Part shown: in pieces, positions 27,939 through 36,912 of the stretch | How the letters are laid out: the number at the start of each line of letters is the position of its first letter | How positions within the stretch are numbered: the first letter of the stretch is position 1 | Assembly: GCF_900106645.1 (NCBI RefSeq) | Contig: NZ_FNMV01000001.1 | Location: forward strand, 62,001 to 126,000 | Length of the DNA: 64,000 bases | Direction: 5' to 3' | Origin: Flavobacterium degerlachei | GTDB taxonomy: Bacteria; Bacteroidota; Bacteroidia; Flavobacteriales; Flavobacteriaceae | Made by a program: the position numbers and the translations under genes | The notes under the pieces: generated by a model | What the model saw: the letters and a program-made list of their open reading frames with translations, nothing else | The model's database searches: none | What the model was told of the DNA's origin: nothing

Positions 27939-27966
27939 CCCATTATAAATTATTATTACTATTACA

Positions 27967-28161
27967 ATGCGTACAGGTACAGTTAAATTTTTCAATGAGT
28001 CAAAAGGTTACGGATTCATTACAGACGAAGAAACAGGAAAAGACATTTTTGTTCACGCTTCAGGAATCAACGCGGAAGAATTACGCGAAGGTGACAGAGT
28101 TAGCTATGAAGAAGAAGAAGGAAGAAAAGGAAAAGTTGCTGCGAAAGTAGCAGTTATCTAA
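27967..28161 (+). CDS. Cold-shock domain protein (CspA-like)
   Basis: A 64-residue cold-shock domain, binding single-stranded RNA/DNA and acting as an RNA chaperone. RNP1-like KGYGFIT (residues 13-19) and RNP2-like DIFVHAS (26-32) are both present. The leader is short (about 25 nt), unlike the long cold-regulated leader of E. coli cspA, so cold control by that means is not evident. A terminator follows. The overlapping frame at 27869-28150 is a shadow. Confidence 0.95.
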   Translation: MRTGTVKFFNESKGYGFITDEETGKDIFVHASGINAEELREGDRVSYEEEEGRKGKVAAKVAVI

Positions 28162-28193
28162 GCAAAAATTTATTTTTTTGCCTACGAATGTTT

Positions 28194-28227
28194 AAAACGT
28201 TTCGATTTATTTCGAAACGTTTTTTTT
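28194..28227 (+). terminator. Terminator of the cold-shock gene
   Basis: A 12-bp stem (28194-28205 with 28212-28223) around CGTTTCGA/TCGAAACG followed by a T-run. Confidence 0.9.
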
Positions 28228-28337
28228 GGTTATAGCCGAAATTACTGATAAAAAAAGTTAATTCAGATTCCTTATCTATAATCATTAAAAATTAGGAGTT
28301 AATTTTATTTCCGCATTCACTATATTTCAATTTACAC

Positions 28338-28368
28338 TTGTGTTTTAATTCCTTGAAACCTATCTTTG
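28338..28368 (+). promoter_or_regulatory. Promoter of the nuo operon (TTG-N20-TATCTTTG)
   Basis: TTG (28338-28340), 20 nt, then TATCTTTG (28361-28368), 32 nt before the nuoA ATG at 28401. This drives the 14-gene operon. Confidence 0.75.
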
Positions 28369-28400
28369 TTGCTTATTTTAGCACGAAAAACACTTTAATT

Positions 28401-28766
28401 ATGCAATCTGATCAATTAAGTTACATTCCTATTTTAATACAGTTTTTATTAGCTGTGGGATTTGTTGTCGGAACTATTATCGTTTCAGGAAAATTAGGCC
28501 CAAAAAGAACCTCAGAAATTAAGGACAAAAACTTTGAGTGTGGTATTGAATCTGTAGGAAATGCACGTATTCCCTTCTCAGTAAAATACTTTCTTGTTGC
28601 AATCTTGTTTGTATTGTTTGATGTCGAAGTGATCTTTCTGTATCCTTGGGCAGTCAACTTCAGAGAATTAGGAATAGAAGGAATGGTTAAAATGGTCATA
28701 TTCATGCTTTTACTTTTGGTAGGATTTTTCTACATCATAAAAAAGAAAGCCTTAGTGTGGGAATAA
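28401..28766 (+). CDS. nuoA: NADH-quinone oxidoreductase subunit A
   Basis: Small membrane subunit of complex I, 121 residues, three membrane helices, with the matrix/cytoplasmic loop KNFECGIESVGNARIPF (conserved Cys) and the FDVEVIFLYPWAV stretch. The frame is open from 28338, but the promoter overlaps that part, and MQSDQLSYIP is the natural start. First gene of the nuo operon. Confidence 0.95.
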   Translation: MQSDQLSYIPILIQFLLAVGFVVGTIIVSGKLGPKRTSEIKDKNFECGIESVGNARIPFSVKYFLVAILFVLFDVEVIFLYPWAVNFRELGIEGMVKMVIFMLLLLVGFFYIIKKKALVWE

Positions 28767-28844
28767 AAAATAGTTTTAAATATTGAATTTTAATGATATT
28801 CATTCTAATTCAAAGTTTATAATTTATAATTCAAAATAAAAAAA

Positions 28845-29393
28845 ATGAGCAATTCAAGTATAAAAATGGTTGAGCCACCAGAAGGTGTTGTAGGAGAAGG
28901 TTTCTTCGCTACAAAACTGAATGATGTAGTAGGTATGGCTCGTGCAAATTCACTTTGGCCATTGCCTTTTGCAACATCATGTTGCGGAATTGAATTTATG
29001 GCAACCATGGCATCGCATTATGATTTAGCACGTTTTGGCTCAGAGAGAGTAAGTTTCTCTCCGCGTCAGGCAGATATGTTAATGGTAATGGGAACTATTT
29101 CTAAAAAAATGGCCCCTATTTTACGTCAGGTATACGAACAAATGGCTGAACCTAGATGGGTAATAGCTGTTGGAGCTTGTGCTTCTTCGGGAGGTATTTT
29201 TGACACCTATTCTGTTTTACAAGGAATAGACAAAGTGATCCCTGTTGATGTATACGTTCCTGGATGTCCTCCAAGACCAGAACAAATCGTAGACGGTGTA
29301 ATGAAATTACAAGAATTAGTTAGAACGGAATCCGTAAGAAGAAGAAGTTCTCCAGAATACCAAGAATTATTGGCTTCTTATAATATCAAATAA
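28845..29393 (+). CDS. nuoB: NADH-quinone oxidoreductase subunit B
   Basis: 182-residue peripheral subunit carrying the terminal [4Fe-4S] cluster N2 next to quinone. Cluster ligands are visible: ATSCCGIEF (two adjacent Cys), VGACASSGG and [10 protein letters not shown]. It begins [15 protein letters not shown]; length is slightly above the bacterial norm. nuoC follows after 4 nt. Confidence 0.96.
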   Translation: MSNSSIKMVEPPEGVVGEGFFATKLNDVVGMARANSLWPLPFATSCCGIEFMATMASHYDLARFGSERVSFSPRQADMLMVMGTISKKMAPILRQVYEQMAEPRWVIAVGACASSGGIFDTYSVLQGIDKVIPVDVYVPGCPPRPEQIVDGVMKLQELVRTESVRRRSSPEYQELLASYNIK

Positions 29394-29397
29394 CGAA

Positions 29398-29919
29398 ATG
29401 GCTTTAGAAACAATAGAAATTCAGGACAAATTGACGGAAACGTTTGGCGAAAATGTTTTTCATTTTAACCAAGAAAAAGACGTGTTTTCATTTGAAGTGG
29501 CTGCTGATAAAATAACGGCAGTGATTCTTTTCCTGAAAAATGACCCCATATTGCGTTTTCACTTTTTAACTGATTTGTGTGGGGTACATTATCCAGACAG
29601 TGAAGTTGACAGACAATTTGCAATCGTTTATCACTTGCATAATTGGTACGAAAACAAACGTATAAAAATCAAGGCTTTCATTAGTGGTGAAAAACCAGAA
29701 ATCAAGTCAATATCAAACATTTTCTTAAGCTCCAATTGGATGGAAAGAGAAACTTACGATTTTTATGGTGTTGATTTTATTGGTCATCCGCAATTGAAGC
29801 GTATCTTGAATATGGATGAAATGATTTCTTTTCCAATGCGTAAAGAATTCCCATTAGAAGACGGCGGAAGAACCGATAAAGACGACCGTTTTTTCGGTAG
29901 AACAATAGACAATTGCTAA
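29398..29919 (+). CDS. nuoC: NADH-quinone oxidoreductase subunit C
   Basis: 173-residue peripheral-arm subunit (30 kDa type). The signature is visible in SSNWMERETYDFYGVDFIGHPQLKRIL and MRKEFPLEDG. It is separate from nuoD (32 nt gap), unlike the NuoCD fusion of E. coli. Confidence 0.95.
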   Translation: MALETIEIQDKLTETFGENVFHFNQEKDVFSFEVAADKITAVILFLKNDPILRFHFLTDLCGVHYPDSEVDRQFAIVYHLHNWYENKRIKIKAFISGEKPEIKSISNIFLSSNWMERETYDFYGVDFIGHPQLKRILNMDEMISFPMRKEFPLEDGGRTDKDDRFFGRTIDNC

Positions 29920-29951
29920 AAACAGAATATATAATTTTTCACATTCTATAA

Positions 29952-31190
29952 ATGTCAGAACTATTATTACCACCAGAGCATCGATATGCTAGAATAATAA
30001 AAGAGAAGCTAAATGAAGATGGAAGCGAGCTTTCAATCCTAAATTTAGGTCCTACTCACCCAGCTACACACGGAATTTTTCAAAATATTTTGTTGATGGA
30101 TGGGGAGCGAATTTTAGAAGCAGAACCAACCATTGGTTACATACACCGTGCTTTTGAAAAAATTGCTGAAAACCGTCCTTTTTACCAAATTACACCACTT
30201 ACAGACCGAATGAATTATTGCTCCTCCCCTATTAATAATATGGGATGGTGGATGACATTGGAAAAACTGTTGGATATTGAAGTACCTAAGCGTGCGCAAT
30301 ATTTGAGAGTTATTGTAATGGAGTTAGCAAGAATTACGGATCATATTATTTGTAACTCTATTTTAGGGGTTGATACAGGTGCTTATACAGGTTTCCTCTA
30401 TGTTTTCCAATTTAGAGAAAAAGTATACGAAATCTACGAAGAAATTTGTGGTGCACGTTTGACAACTAATATGGGAAGAATTGGTGGTTTCGAAAGAGAC
30501 TGGTCAGCAGAAGCTTTCAGAAAATTAGATGTGTTTTTAGAGGAATTTCCAGCAGCTTGGAAAGAATTTGAAAACCTATTCGAAAGAAACAGAATTTTCA
30601 TTGACAGAACAGTTAATGTAGGAGCAATTTCTGCGGAACAAGCTATGGCTTACGGTTTCACAGGACCTAACTTACGTGCAGCAGGTGTAGATTATGACGT
30701 ACGTGTATCTCAACCTTATAGTTCATACGAAGATTTTGACTTTATAGTTCCCGTTGGAAAATCTGGAGATACTTACGATCGTTTTTGCGTTCGTAATGCC
30801 GAGGTTTGGGAAAGTTTGAGCATCATTCGTCAAGCATTGGAAAAAATGCCAGAGGGTAATGATTTTCATGCAGATGTTCCAGACTATTACCTTCCGCCAA
30901 AAGAAGACGTATACACCAATATGGAATCATTAATCTACCACTTCAAAATTGTAATGGGAGAAGTTCCTATTCCAGTTGCAGAAATATACCATCCTGTTGA
31001 AGGTGGAAACGGAGAATTAGGATTTTATTTAGTAACAGACGGAAGTCGTACTCCTTACAGATTGCATTTCAGAAGACCTTGTTTTATTTATTACCAAGCC
31101 TATCCTGAAATGATTAAAGGAGCATTACTATCTGATGCGATTGTTATTTTATCAAGTTTAAATGTAATCGCTGGGGAATTAGATGCTTAA
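29952..31190 (+). CDS. nuoD: NADH-quinone oxidoreductase subunit D
   Basis: 412-residue 49-kDa-type subunit forming the quinone site with NuoB. Signatures: LGPTHPATHGIFQN, GYIHRAFEKIAE, and the C-terminal hydrogenase-like GELDA end. The nickel cysteines of related hydrogenases are absent, as expected. It is followed by an 83-nt AT-rich spacer before nuoE. Confidence 0.96.
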   Translation: MSELLLPPEHRYARIIKEKLNEDGSELSILNLGPTHPATHGIFQNILLMDGERILEAEPTIGYIHRAFEKIAENRPFYQITPLTDRMNYCSSPINNMGWWMTLEKLLDIEVPKRAQYLRVIVMELARITDHIICNSILGVDTGAYTGFLYVFQFREKVYEIYEEICGARLTTNMGRIGGFERDWSAEAFRKLDVFLEEFPAAWKEFENLFERNRIFIDRTVNVGAISAEQAMAYGFTGPNLRAAGVDYDVRVSQPYSSYEDFDFIVPVGKSGDTYDRFCVRNAEVWESLSIIRQALEKMPEGNDFHADVPDYYLPPKEDVYTNMESLIYHFKIVMGEVPIPVAEIYHPVEGGNGELGFYLVTDGSRTPYRLHFRRPCFIYYQAYPEMIKGALLSDAIVILSSLNVIAGELDA

Positions 31191-31273
31191 ATAAAATTAT
31201 AAATGATGAATTTTAAATTACGAATGTCCAAAAACATTTAAAATTTAAAATCCAAAATTTGAAATAATAAAAA

Positions 31274-31804
31274 ATGGAACGTACACATTACAAACAAGAA
31301 ATAAACATCACTGAACCATTGATGAACCGCATCAATGAATTAATCAGTCATTATCCCGCAGATAAAAGAAAATCAGCTTTGTTACCTGTTTTACATGAAG
31401 TTCAAGATGCTCATGAAAATTGGCTAAGTCCTGAATTAATGGATAAAGTAGCTGAAATACTTCAAATTTTACCAATTGAAGTTTACGAAGTGGTTTCATT
31501 TTATTCCATGTACAATCAAAGACCTATTGGAAAATACATGTTTGAATTCTGTCATACTTCTCCTTGTTGTTTGAAAGGAACTGAAGATTTGATGGATTAC
31601 ACTTGTGAAAAGCTAGGAGTCAAAGTGGGGGAAATTACTCCAGACGGACTATTTGAGGTAAAAGGAGTTGAATGTTTAGGAGCATGCGGGTACGCACCGA
31701 TGATGCAATTAGGCGATTTTTACAAAGAGAACCTTACCGAAGACAAAATTGATCAGTTAATCGCTGATTGTAGAGATGATAAAATAATATTACACGATAA
31801 ATAA
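31274..31804 (+). CDS. nuoE: NADH-quinone oxidoreductase subunit E
   Basis: 176-residue subunit with a [2Fe-2S] cluster (N1a): ligands in CHTSPCCLKG and ECLGACGYAP. It works with NuoF to take electrons from NADH. The next gene starts 1 nt after its stop, indicating tight coupling. Confidence 0.95.
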   Translation: MERTHYKQEINITEPLMNRINELISHYPADKRKSALLPVLHEVQDAHENWLSPELMDKVAEILQILPIEVYEVVSFYSMYNQRPIGKYMFEFCHTSPCCLKGTEDLMDYTCEKLGVKVGEITPDGLFEVKGVECLGACGYAPMMQLGDFYKENLTEDKIDQLIADCRDDKIILHDK

Positions 31805-31805
31805 G

Positions 31806-33173
31806 ATGTCAAAAAAAATATTATTAGATAAAATAAACGTTCCAGGTATCAAAACCTATGAAGTATATCGCCAAAATGGTGGTTATGCTTCTGTAGTGAA
31901 AGCAATGAAAGCAATGACTCCTGACGAAGTTGTTGAAGAAGTGAAAAAATCAGGACTTCGCGGTCGTGGTGGAGCTGGTTTCCCTGCTGGATTGAAATGG
32001 AGTTTTATTGATAAAAAATCAGGAAAACCAAGACATTTAGTTTGCAACGCTGATGAATCAGAACCAGGAACATTCAAAGACCGTTATTTGATGGAATTTA
32101 TTCCTCATTTATTGATCGAAGGAATGATTACTTCAAGTTTTGCATTGGGTGCAAACCTATCGTATATCTACATTCGTGGAGAATATATGTGGGTTTATAA
32201 AATCCTAGAAAGAGCCATTGCCGAAGCGAAAGCAGCTGGTTGGTTAGGAAAAAATATACTAGGAACTGGATACGACTTAGAACTACACGTTCATTGTGGT
32301 GCTGGTGCTTACATCTGTGGTGAAGAAACCGCTTTGATTGAATCATTGGAAGGAAAAAGAGGCAATCCTCGTATCAAGCCACCATTTCCAGCAGTTTCTG
32401 GATTGTGGGCTAACCCAACAGTGGTAAATAATGTAGAAACAATTGCTTCAGTGCCATGGATTGTAAACAATTCGGGTGATGATTATGCAAAAATAGGAAT
32501 TGGAAGATCAACAGGAACCAAATTAATTTCGGCTTCAGGACATGTGAAAAATCCTGGTGTTTATGAAATCGAATTGGGATTAAGTGTTTATGAATTCATG
32601 AATTCTGACGAGTATCTTGGCGGAATGAGTTCTGACAGACCTTTGAAAGCTTTAGTACCTGGAGGTTCATCTGTGCCAATTTTACCTGCAGATTTGATTT
32701 ATAAAACTGCAAATGGTGAAGATCGTTTGATGACTTATGAGTCTTTGAGTGATGGTGGATTTGCAACTGGATCAATGTTAGGTTCAGGTGGATTCATTGT
32801 ATATGACGATACTTCATGTATTGTACGTAACACTTGGAACTTCGCTCGTTTTTATCATCATGAAAGCTGTGGACAATGTTCACCTTGTCGTGAAGGAACA
32901 GGCTGGTTAGAAAAAGTATTGTGGCGTATCGAAAACGGTCAAGGACGTGAAGAGGATATCGATTTACTTTGGAGCATTCAAAGTAAAATTGAAGGAAACA
33001 CGATTTGCCCATTAGGAGATGCAGCTTCATGGCCAGTAGCAGCAGCTATTCGTCATTTTAGAGATGAATTTGAATATCATGTTCGTTTTCCAGAAAAAAT
33101 AAAAAACAGAAACCATTTTGTTGCAGAACCTTTTGCTCAAGTAAAGCACTTAGTAACAAAACAAACAGTTTAA
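31806..33173 (+). CDS. nuoF: NADH-quinone oxidoreductase subunit F
   Basis: 455-residue NADH- and FMN-binding subunit. Visible are the NADH site GRGGAGFPAGLKWS, the FMN site GAGAYICGEETALIES, and the [4Fe-4S] ligands ESCGQCSPCREGTGW plus NTICPLGD. Presence of NuoE and NuoF shows that this complex can take electrons from NADH, unlike the 11-subunit versions of some bacteria. Confidence 0.96.
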   Translation: MSKKILLDKINVPGIKTYEVYRQNGGYASVVKAMKAMTPDEVVEEVKKSGLRGRGGAGFPAGLKWSFIDKKSGKPRHLVCNADESEPGTFKDRYLMEFIPHLLIEGMITSSFALGANLSYIYIRGEYMWVYKILERAIAEAKAAGWLGKNILGTGYDLELHVHCGAGAYICGEETALIESLEGKRGNPRIKPPFPAVSGLWANPTVVNNVETIASVPWIVNNSGDDYAKIGIGRSTGTKLISASGHVKNPGVYEIELGLSVYEFMNSDEYLGGMSSDRPLKALVPGGSSVPILPADLIYKTANGEDRLMTYESLSDGGFATGSMLGSGGFIVYDDTSCIVRNTWNFARFYHHESCGQCSPCREGTGWLEKVLWRIENGQGREEDIDLLWSIQSKIEGNTICPLGDAASWPVAAAIRHFRDEFEYHVRFPEKIKNRNHFVAEPFAQVKHLVTKQTV

Positions 33174-33265
33174 ATTAGTTTCAAGTTTTTAGTTTTTTAG
33201 TTTCAATACCGATACTTATCGTCACTGAAACTTTAAACTTTAAACTAAAAAAACAAAAGTAAGAA

Positions 33266-34315
33266 ATGAAAGTAACAATAGACGGTCAAGAAATTGAAGT
33301 TGAAGCAGGGACAACCATCTTGCAAGCGGCACGTATGATTGGTGGAGAATCAGTTCCCCCAGCCATGTGCTATTATTCTAAACTAAAGGGAAGCGGTGGA
33401 AAATGCCGTTGTTGTTTAGTAGAAGTAGCTAAAGGAAGTGAAGCAGATCCAAGACCTATGCCAAAACTAATGGCTTCTTGTGTAACAGGATGCATGGACG
33501 GGATGGAAGTGAACAGCAAATCTTCTGACAGAGTAAAAGAAGCAAGAGAATCTGTAACTGAATTTTTATTGATCAATCACCCATTAGATTGTCCAGTTTG
33601 TGATCAAGCAGGAGAATGTGATTTACAAGATTTAAGTTTTGAACACGGAAAAGCAAAAAGCCGTTTTATTGAAGAGAAAAGAACATTTGAACCAGAAGAT
33701 ATAGGTCCGAATATTCAATTACACATGAATCGTTGTATTCTTTGCTATCGTTGTGTAATGGTTGCTGATCAATTGACTGACAACCGAGTACATGGTGTAA
33801 TGGATAGAGGAGATCATTCTAATATTTCGACTTGCATCTCAAAAGCAATCGACAATGAGTTCTCTGGAAATATGATTGATGTATGTCCAGTAGGTGCATT
33901 AACTGATAAAACTTTCCGTTTCAAATCAAGAGTTTGGTTCAACAAACCGTACAACGCTCATAGAGAATGTACAACACCAGGGTGTTGCGGAAAAACAACT
34001 GTTTGGATGTTTGGTGACGAAATTCAGAGAGTTACAGGCCGTAAGGACATCTACCATGAAGTAGAAGAATTCATTTGTAACGAATGTCGTTTTGACCATA
34101 AAGATCCAGCTGACTGGGTTATTGAAGGACCAAGAGAATTTGATAAAGATTCGGTTATCAATCAAAACAATTATACACAAAAACTAGATACGGTTCACAT
34201 CGCTACAGAAGAAGGAATTCTTAAAGGTAGAGAACAAGACCGTAAAAAAATAAGCATGCCCGCTATCCCATTGGATAAAGAAGAAGAAGAAAATTTCAAA
34301 CACGGTAATCTTTAG
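33266..34315 (+). CDS. nuoG: NADH-quinone oxidoreductase subunit G, short form
   Basis: 349 residues with the N-terminal iron-sulfur part only: [2Fe-2S] ligands (CYYSKLKGSGGKCRCC), the His-Cys motif HPLDCPVCDQAGECDLQD, and the two [4Fe-4S] sets (NRCILCYRCV; DVCPVGALTD). The large molybdopterin-like C-terminal domain (making about 900 residues in E. coli) is absent; instead it ends soon after CNECRFDHKD and a charged tail. I recall such short forms in Flavobacteria. A 92-nt spacer with inverted repeats precedes it; nuoH follows after 3 nt. Confidence 0.92.
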   Translation: MKVTIDGQEIEVEAGTTILQAARMIGGESVPPAMCYYSKLKGSGGKCRCCLVEVAKGSEADPRPMPKLMASCVTGCMDGMEVNSKSSDRVKEARESVTEFLLINHPLDCPVCDQAGECDLQDLSFEHGKAKSRFIEEKRTFEPEDIGPNIQLHMNRCILCYRCVMVADQLTDNRVHGVMDRGDHSNISTCISKAIDNEFSGNMIDVCPVGALTDKTFRFKSRVWFNKPYNAHRECTTPGCCGKTTVWMFGDEIQRVTGRKDIYHEVEEFICNECRFDHKDPADWVIEGPREFDKDSVINQNNYTQKLDTVHIATEEGILKGREQDRKKISMPAIPLDKEEEENFKHGNL

Positions 34316-34318
34316 CAG

Positions 34319-35371
34319 ATGGATAGTAGTATAATTATAGAAAAGAGTGTCATTATTCTGGTTGTATTTGCAATCACAATGCTAATGGCGATGTACTCAA
34401 CACTTGCAGAACGTAAGGTTGCAGCATGGCTTCAAGACAGAATAGGACCTAACAGAGCGGGAAAAGGTGGGCTTTTACAACCTCTTGCCGATGGTTTAAA
34501 ATTATTTTCGAAAGAAGAATTTGAGCCTAATACTCCAAATAGATTTTTGTTTTTCGTAGGACCAGCCATTGCCATGAGTACGGCATTGATGACTAGCGCC
34601 GTAATTCCTTGGGGAGATAGATTTCACTTTTTTGGAAGAGATATTATTTTACAAGCGACTGATATTGATGTTGCTTTATTATATGTTATTGGTGTTATGT
34701 CAGTAGGTGTTTACGGAATCATGATAGGTGGATGGGCGTCAAACAACAAATTCTCTCTTATGGGTGCGGTTCGTGCTGCATCACAAATGATTTCTTATGA
34801 AGTAGCGATGGGATTATCCATTATTGCTTTATTGATGATGACGGGAACGTTGAGTTTGAGAGAAATCTCAGCGCAACAACCCGGAATGCACTGGAATGTA
34901 TTTTACCAACCGCTTTCTTTTTTCATCTTCTTAATTTGTGCTTTTGCTGAAACCAACAGAACGCCTTTTGATTTAGCGGAATGTGAAACAGAACTTATTG
35001 GTGGATACCACACTGAATATTCATCGATGAAAATGGGATTCTACTTATTTGCTGAATATGCAAATATGTTTATTTCATCTACCATCTTAGCTGTTTTATT
35101 CTTCGGAGGTTATAATTATCCAGGAATGAGTTGGGCAGTAGAAAACTGGGGAGTTAATATTGCTAACGTAATAGGAATTGCTGTTTTATTTGCTAAAATA
35201 TGCGGATTCATTTTCCTTTATATGTGGGTAAGATGGACTATTCCAAGATTTAGATACGATCAATTGATGCATTTAGGTTGGAGAGTATTAATTCCATTAT
35301 CTATCATCAATATCATCATCACTGGAATTGTGATTTTGAGAGCAGAAATAGCAATTTATTTAGGATTTTAA
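34319..35371 (+). CDS. nuoH: NADH-quinone oxidoreductase subunit H
   Basis: 350-residue membrane subunit with about eight helices, forming the entry of the quinone chamber. Signatures: AERKVAAWLQDRIGPNRAG and AETNRTPFDLAECETELIGG. Downstream, before nuoI, is a 155-nt spacer holding two repeat elements. Confidence 0.96.
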   Translation: MDSSIIIEKSVIILVVFAITMLMAMYSTLAERKVAAWLQDRIGPNRAGKGGLLQPLADGLKLFSKEEFEPNTPNRFLFFVGPAIAMSTALMTSAVIPWGDRFHFFGRDIILQATDIDVALLYVIGVMSVGVYGIMIGGWASNNKFSLMGAVRAASQMISYEVAMGLSIIALLMMTGTLSLREISAQQPGMHWNVFYQPLSFFIFLICAFAETNRTPFDLAECETELIGGYHTEYSSMKMGFYLFAEYANMFISSTILAVLFFGGYNYPGMSWAVENWGVNIANVIGIAVLFAKICGFIFLYMWVRWTIPRFRYDQLMHLGWRVLIPLSIINIIITGIVILRAEIAIYLGF

Positions 35372-35372
35372 G

Positions 35373-35393
35373 TCCCCTAACCCCCAAAGGGGA
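35373..35393 (+). repeat. Short inverted repeat between nuoH and nuoI
   Basis: TCCCC (35373-35377) and GGGGA (35389-35393) flank a C-rich stretch, 2 nt after the nuoH stop. I recall similar CCCCTAACCCCC elements in Flavobacterium intergenic DNA. Not a terminator (no T-run). Confidence 0.45.
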
Positions 35394-35430
35394 ATAAATT
35401 AGGAATAAATATTATCTATAAAAAAAAACC

Positions 35431-35508
35431 TAGCCCTGATAGCAGTGAAAATCCTTTACTTTTTTTCTTTAAAAAAGTAAAGATTGAAACGAATAACAGG
35501 AATAAGCT
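35431..35508 (+). repeat. Intergenic stem-loop repeat, copy B
   Basis: Copy B of the three-copy family: it begins TAGCCCTGATAGCAGTGAAA, has the palindromic core CTTTACTTTT...AAAAGTAAAG and ends GAATAACAGGAATAAGC. It lies within the nuo operon between nuoH and nuoI. Confidence 0.75.
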
Positions 35509-35526
35509 TTAAATAAAAATTAAAAA

Positions 35527-36072
35527 ATGTCAATAGAAGCCATCTCCTTATCGGGAAGAAAAAAGCTAGTCTCTAACAAAGAGATGACCTTTTGGGAAAG
35601 AATGTATATTGTTGCAATTGTCAAAGGTTTGATGATTACAATTAAGCATTTATTCACTAGAAAAGTTACGATTCAGTATCCAGAGGAAGTTCGTGAAATG
35701 AGCCCAGTTTACCGTGGACAACATATGTTGAAACGCGATGAGCAAGGTAGAGAGAACTGTACTGCTTGTGGATTATGTGCTTTGTCATGTCCTGCGGAAG
35801 CGATTACCATGAAAGCCGAAGAACGCAAACCAGACGAAAAACATTTGTACCGTGAGGAAAAATACGCTTCGATATATGAAATCAATATGTTGCGTTGTAT
35901 TTTTTGTGGATTGTGCGAGGAAGCTTGTCCAAAAGACGCTATTTATTTGACGACTTCAAAAGTATTGGTTCCTTCAAGTTACGACAGAGAAGATTTTATT
36001 TTTGGAAAAGATAAATTAGTCATGCCTTTAGATATCGCAATGAAAAATGCACAACTTAAAAACGCCAACTAA
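35527..36072 (+). CDS. nuoI: NADH-quinone oxidoreductase subunit I
   Basis: 181-residue ferredoxin-like subunit with two [4Fe-4S] clusters: CTACGLCALSCPAEAI and CIFCGLCEEACPKDAI. It links the peripheral clusters to the quinone site. Its last base overlaps the nuoJ start (36072). Confidence 0.96.
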   Translation: MSIEAISLSGRKKLVSNKEMTFWERMYIVAIVKGLMITIKHLFTRKVTIQYPEEVREMSPVYRGQHMLKRDEQGRENCTACGLCALSCPAEAITMKAEERKPDEKHLYREEKYASIYEINMLRCIFCGLCEEACPKDAIYLTTSKVLVPSSYDREDFIFGKDKLVMPLDIAMKNAQLKNAN

Positions 36073-36584
36073 TGTCAACTATACTTATTATTTTTTGTGT
36101 TTTAGCTGCCGTTACTGTGTTAACCGCTTTTTTGACCATCTTTAGCAGAAACCCAATTCACAGCGCACTTTATCTTGTTATTTGTTTTTTCTCAATTGCA
36201 GGACATTATTTATTACTGAACTCACAGTTTTTAGCCGTAGTTCATATTATTGTATACTCGGGAGCGATTATGATTTTGTTCTTATTCACCATCATGTTAA
36301 TGAATTTGAATAAAGAAAATGAAGTGCACAAACCAAGAATCACACGTTTAGGAGCAATTGTTTCCTTTTGCTTGATTTGTCTCGTATTACTTGCCGTTTT
36401 CATCAACTCTAAACCTATTGTTGGAGAATACATCAGTACTGGTGAAGATTATCAATCTATAAAAGTTTTAGGAAAAGTGTTACTGAATGAGTACATGGTT
36501 CCTTTCGAATTTGCATCAATATTGCTTTTAGTAGCAATGATTGGAACTGTTCTATTGTCTAAAAAAGAAAAAACAGAGAAATAA
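36072..36584 (+). CDS. nuoJ: NADH-quinone oxidoreductase subunit J
   Basis: 170-residue membrane subunit with five predicted helices (e.g. [20 protein letters not shown]) and [20 protein letters not shown] in helix 3. The next gene starts 1 nt after its stop. Confidence 0.94.
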   Translation: MSTILIIFCVLAAVTVLTAFLTIFSRNPIHSALYLVICFFSIAGHYLLLNSQFLAVVHIIVYSGAIMILFLFTIMLMNLNKENEVHKPRITRLGAIVSFCLICLVLLAVFINSKPIVGEYISTGEDYQSIKVLGKVLLNEYMVPFEFASILLLVAMIGTVLLSKKEKTEK

Positions 36585-36585
36585 C

Positions 36586-36906
36586 ATGAACAATATTTTA
36601 AATGAAATAGGCATCGAAAACTATATCTTCCTTTCTGTAATACTTTTTTGTATTGGAGTTTTTGGAGTTTTATACAGACGAAATGCTATCATCGTATTTA
36701 TGTCTATCGAAATCATGCTTAATGCAGTGAATCTTCTGTTTGTTGCTTTTTCAACCTATCACCAAGATGCACAAGGACAAATTTTCGTCTTTTTCTCAAT
36801 GGCCGTAGCTGCTGCAGAAGTTGCCGTAGGATTAGCCATTCTAGTTTCGATATTTAGAAATTTAGGTTCGATTGACATCAATAATTTAAAAAACTTAAAA
36901 GGATAA
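36586..36906 (+). CDS. nuoK: NADH-quinone oxidoreductase subunit K
   Basis: 106-residue, three-helix membrane subunit; conserved Glu residues sit in [17 protein letters not shown] and [16 protein letters not shown], used in proton transfer. The longer frame from TTG 36541 overlaps nuoJ and is not needed; the ATG at 36586 follows the nuoJ stop by 1 nt. Confidence 0.95.
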   Translation: MNNILNEIGIENYIFLSVILFCIGVFGVLYRRNAIIVFMSIEIMLNAVNLLFVAFSTYHQDAQGQIFVFFSMAVAAAEVAVGLAILVSIFRNLGSIDINNLKNLKG

Positions 36907-36912
36907 ACTATA

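Noticed and set aside
27869..28150. 93-codon frame overlapping the cold-shock gene
   Set aside because: Out of frame with the clear cold-shock domain, which has its own promoter.
36541..36906. Long nuoK start at TTG 36541
   Set aside because: It overlaps nuoJ; the ATG at 36586 follows the nuoJ stop and gives the usual NuoK length.
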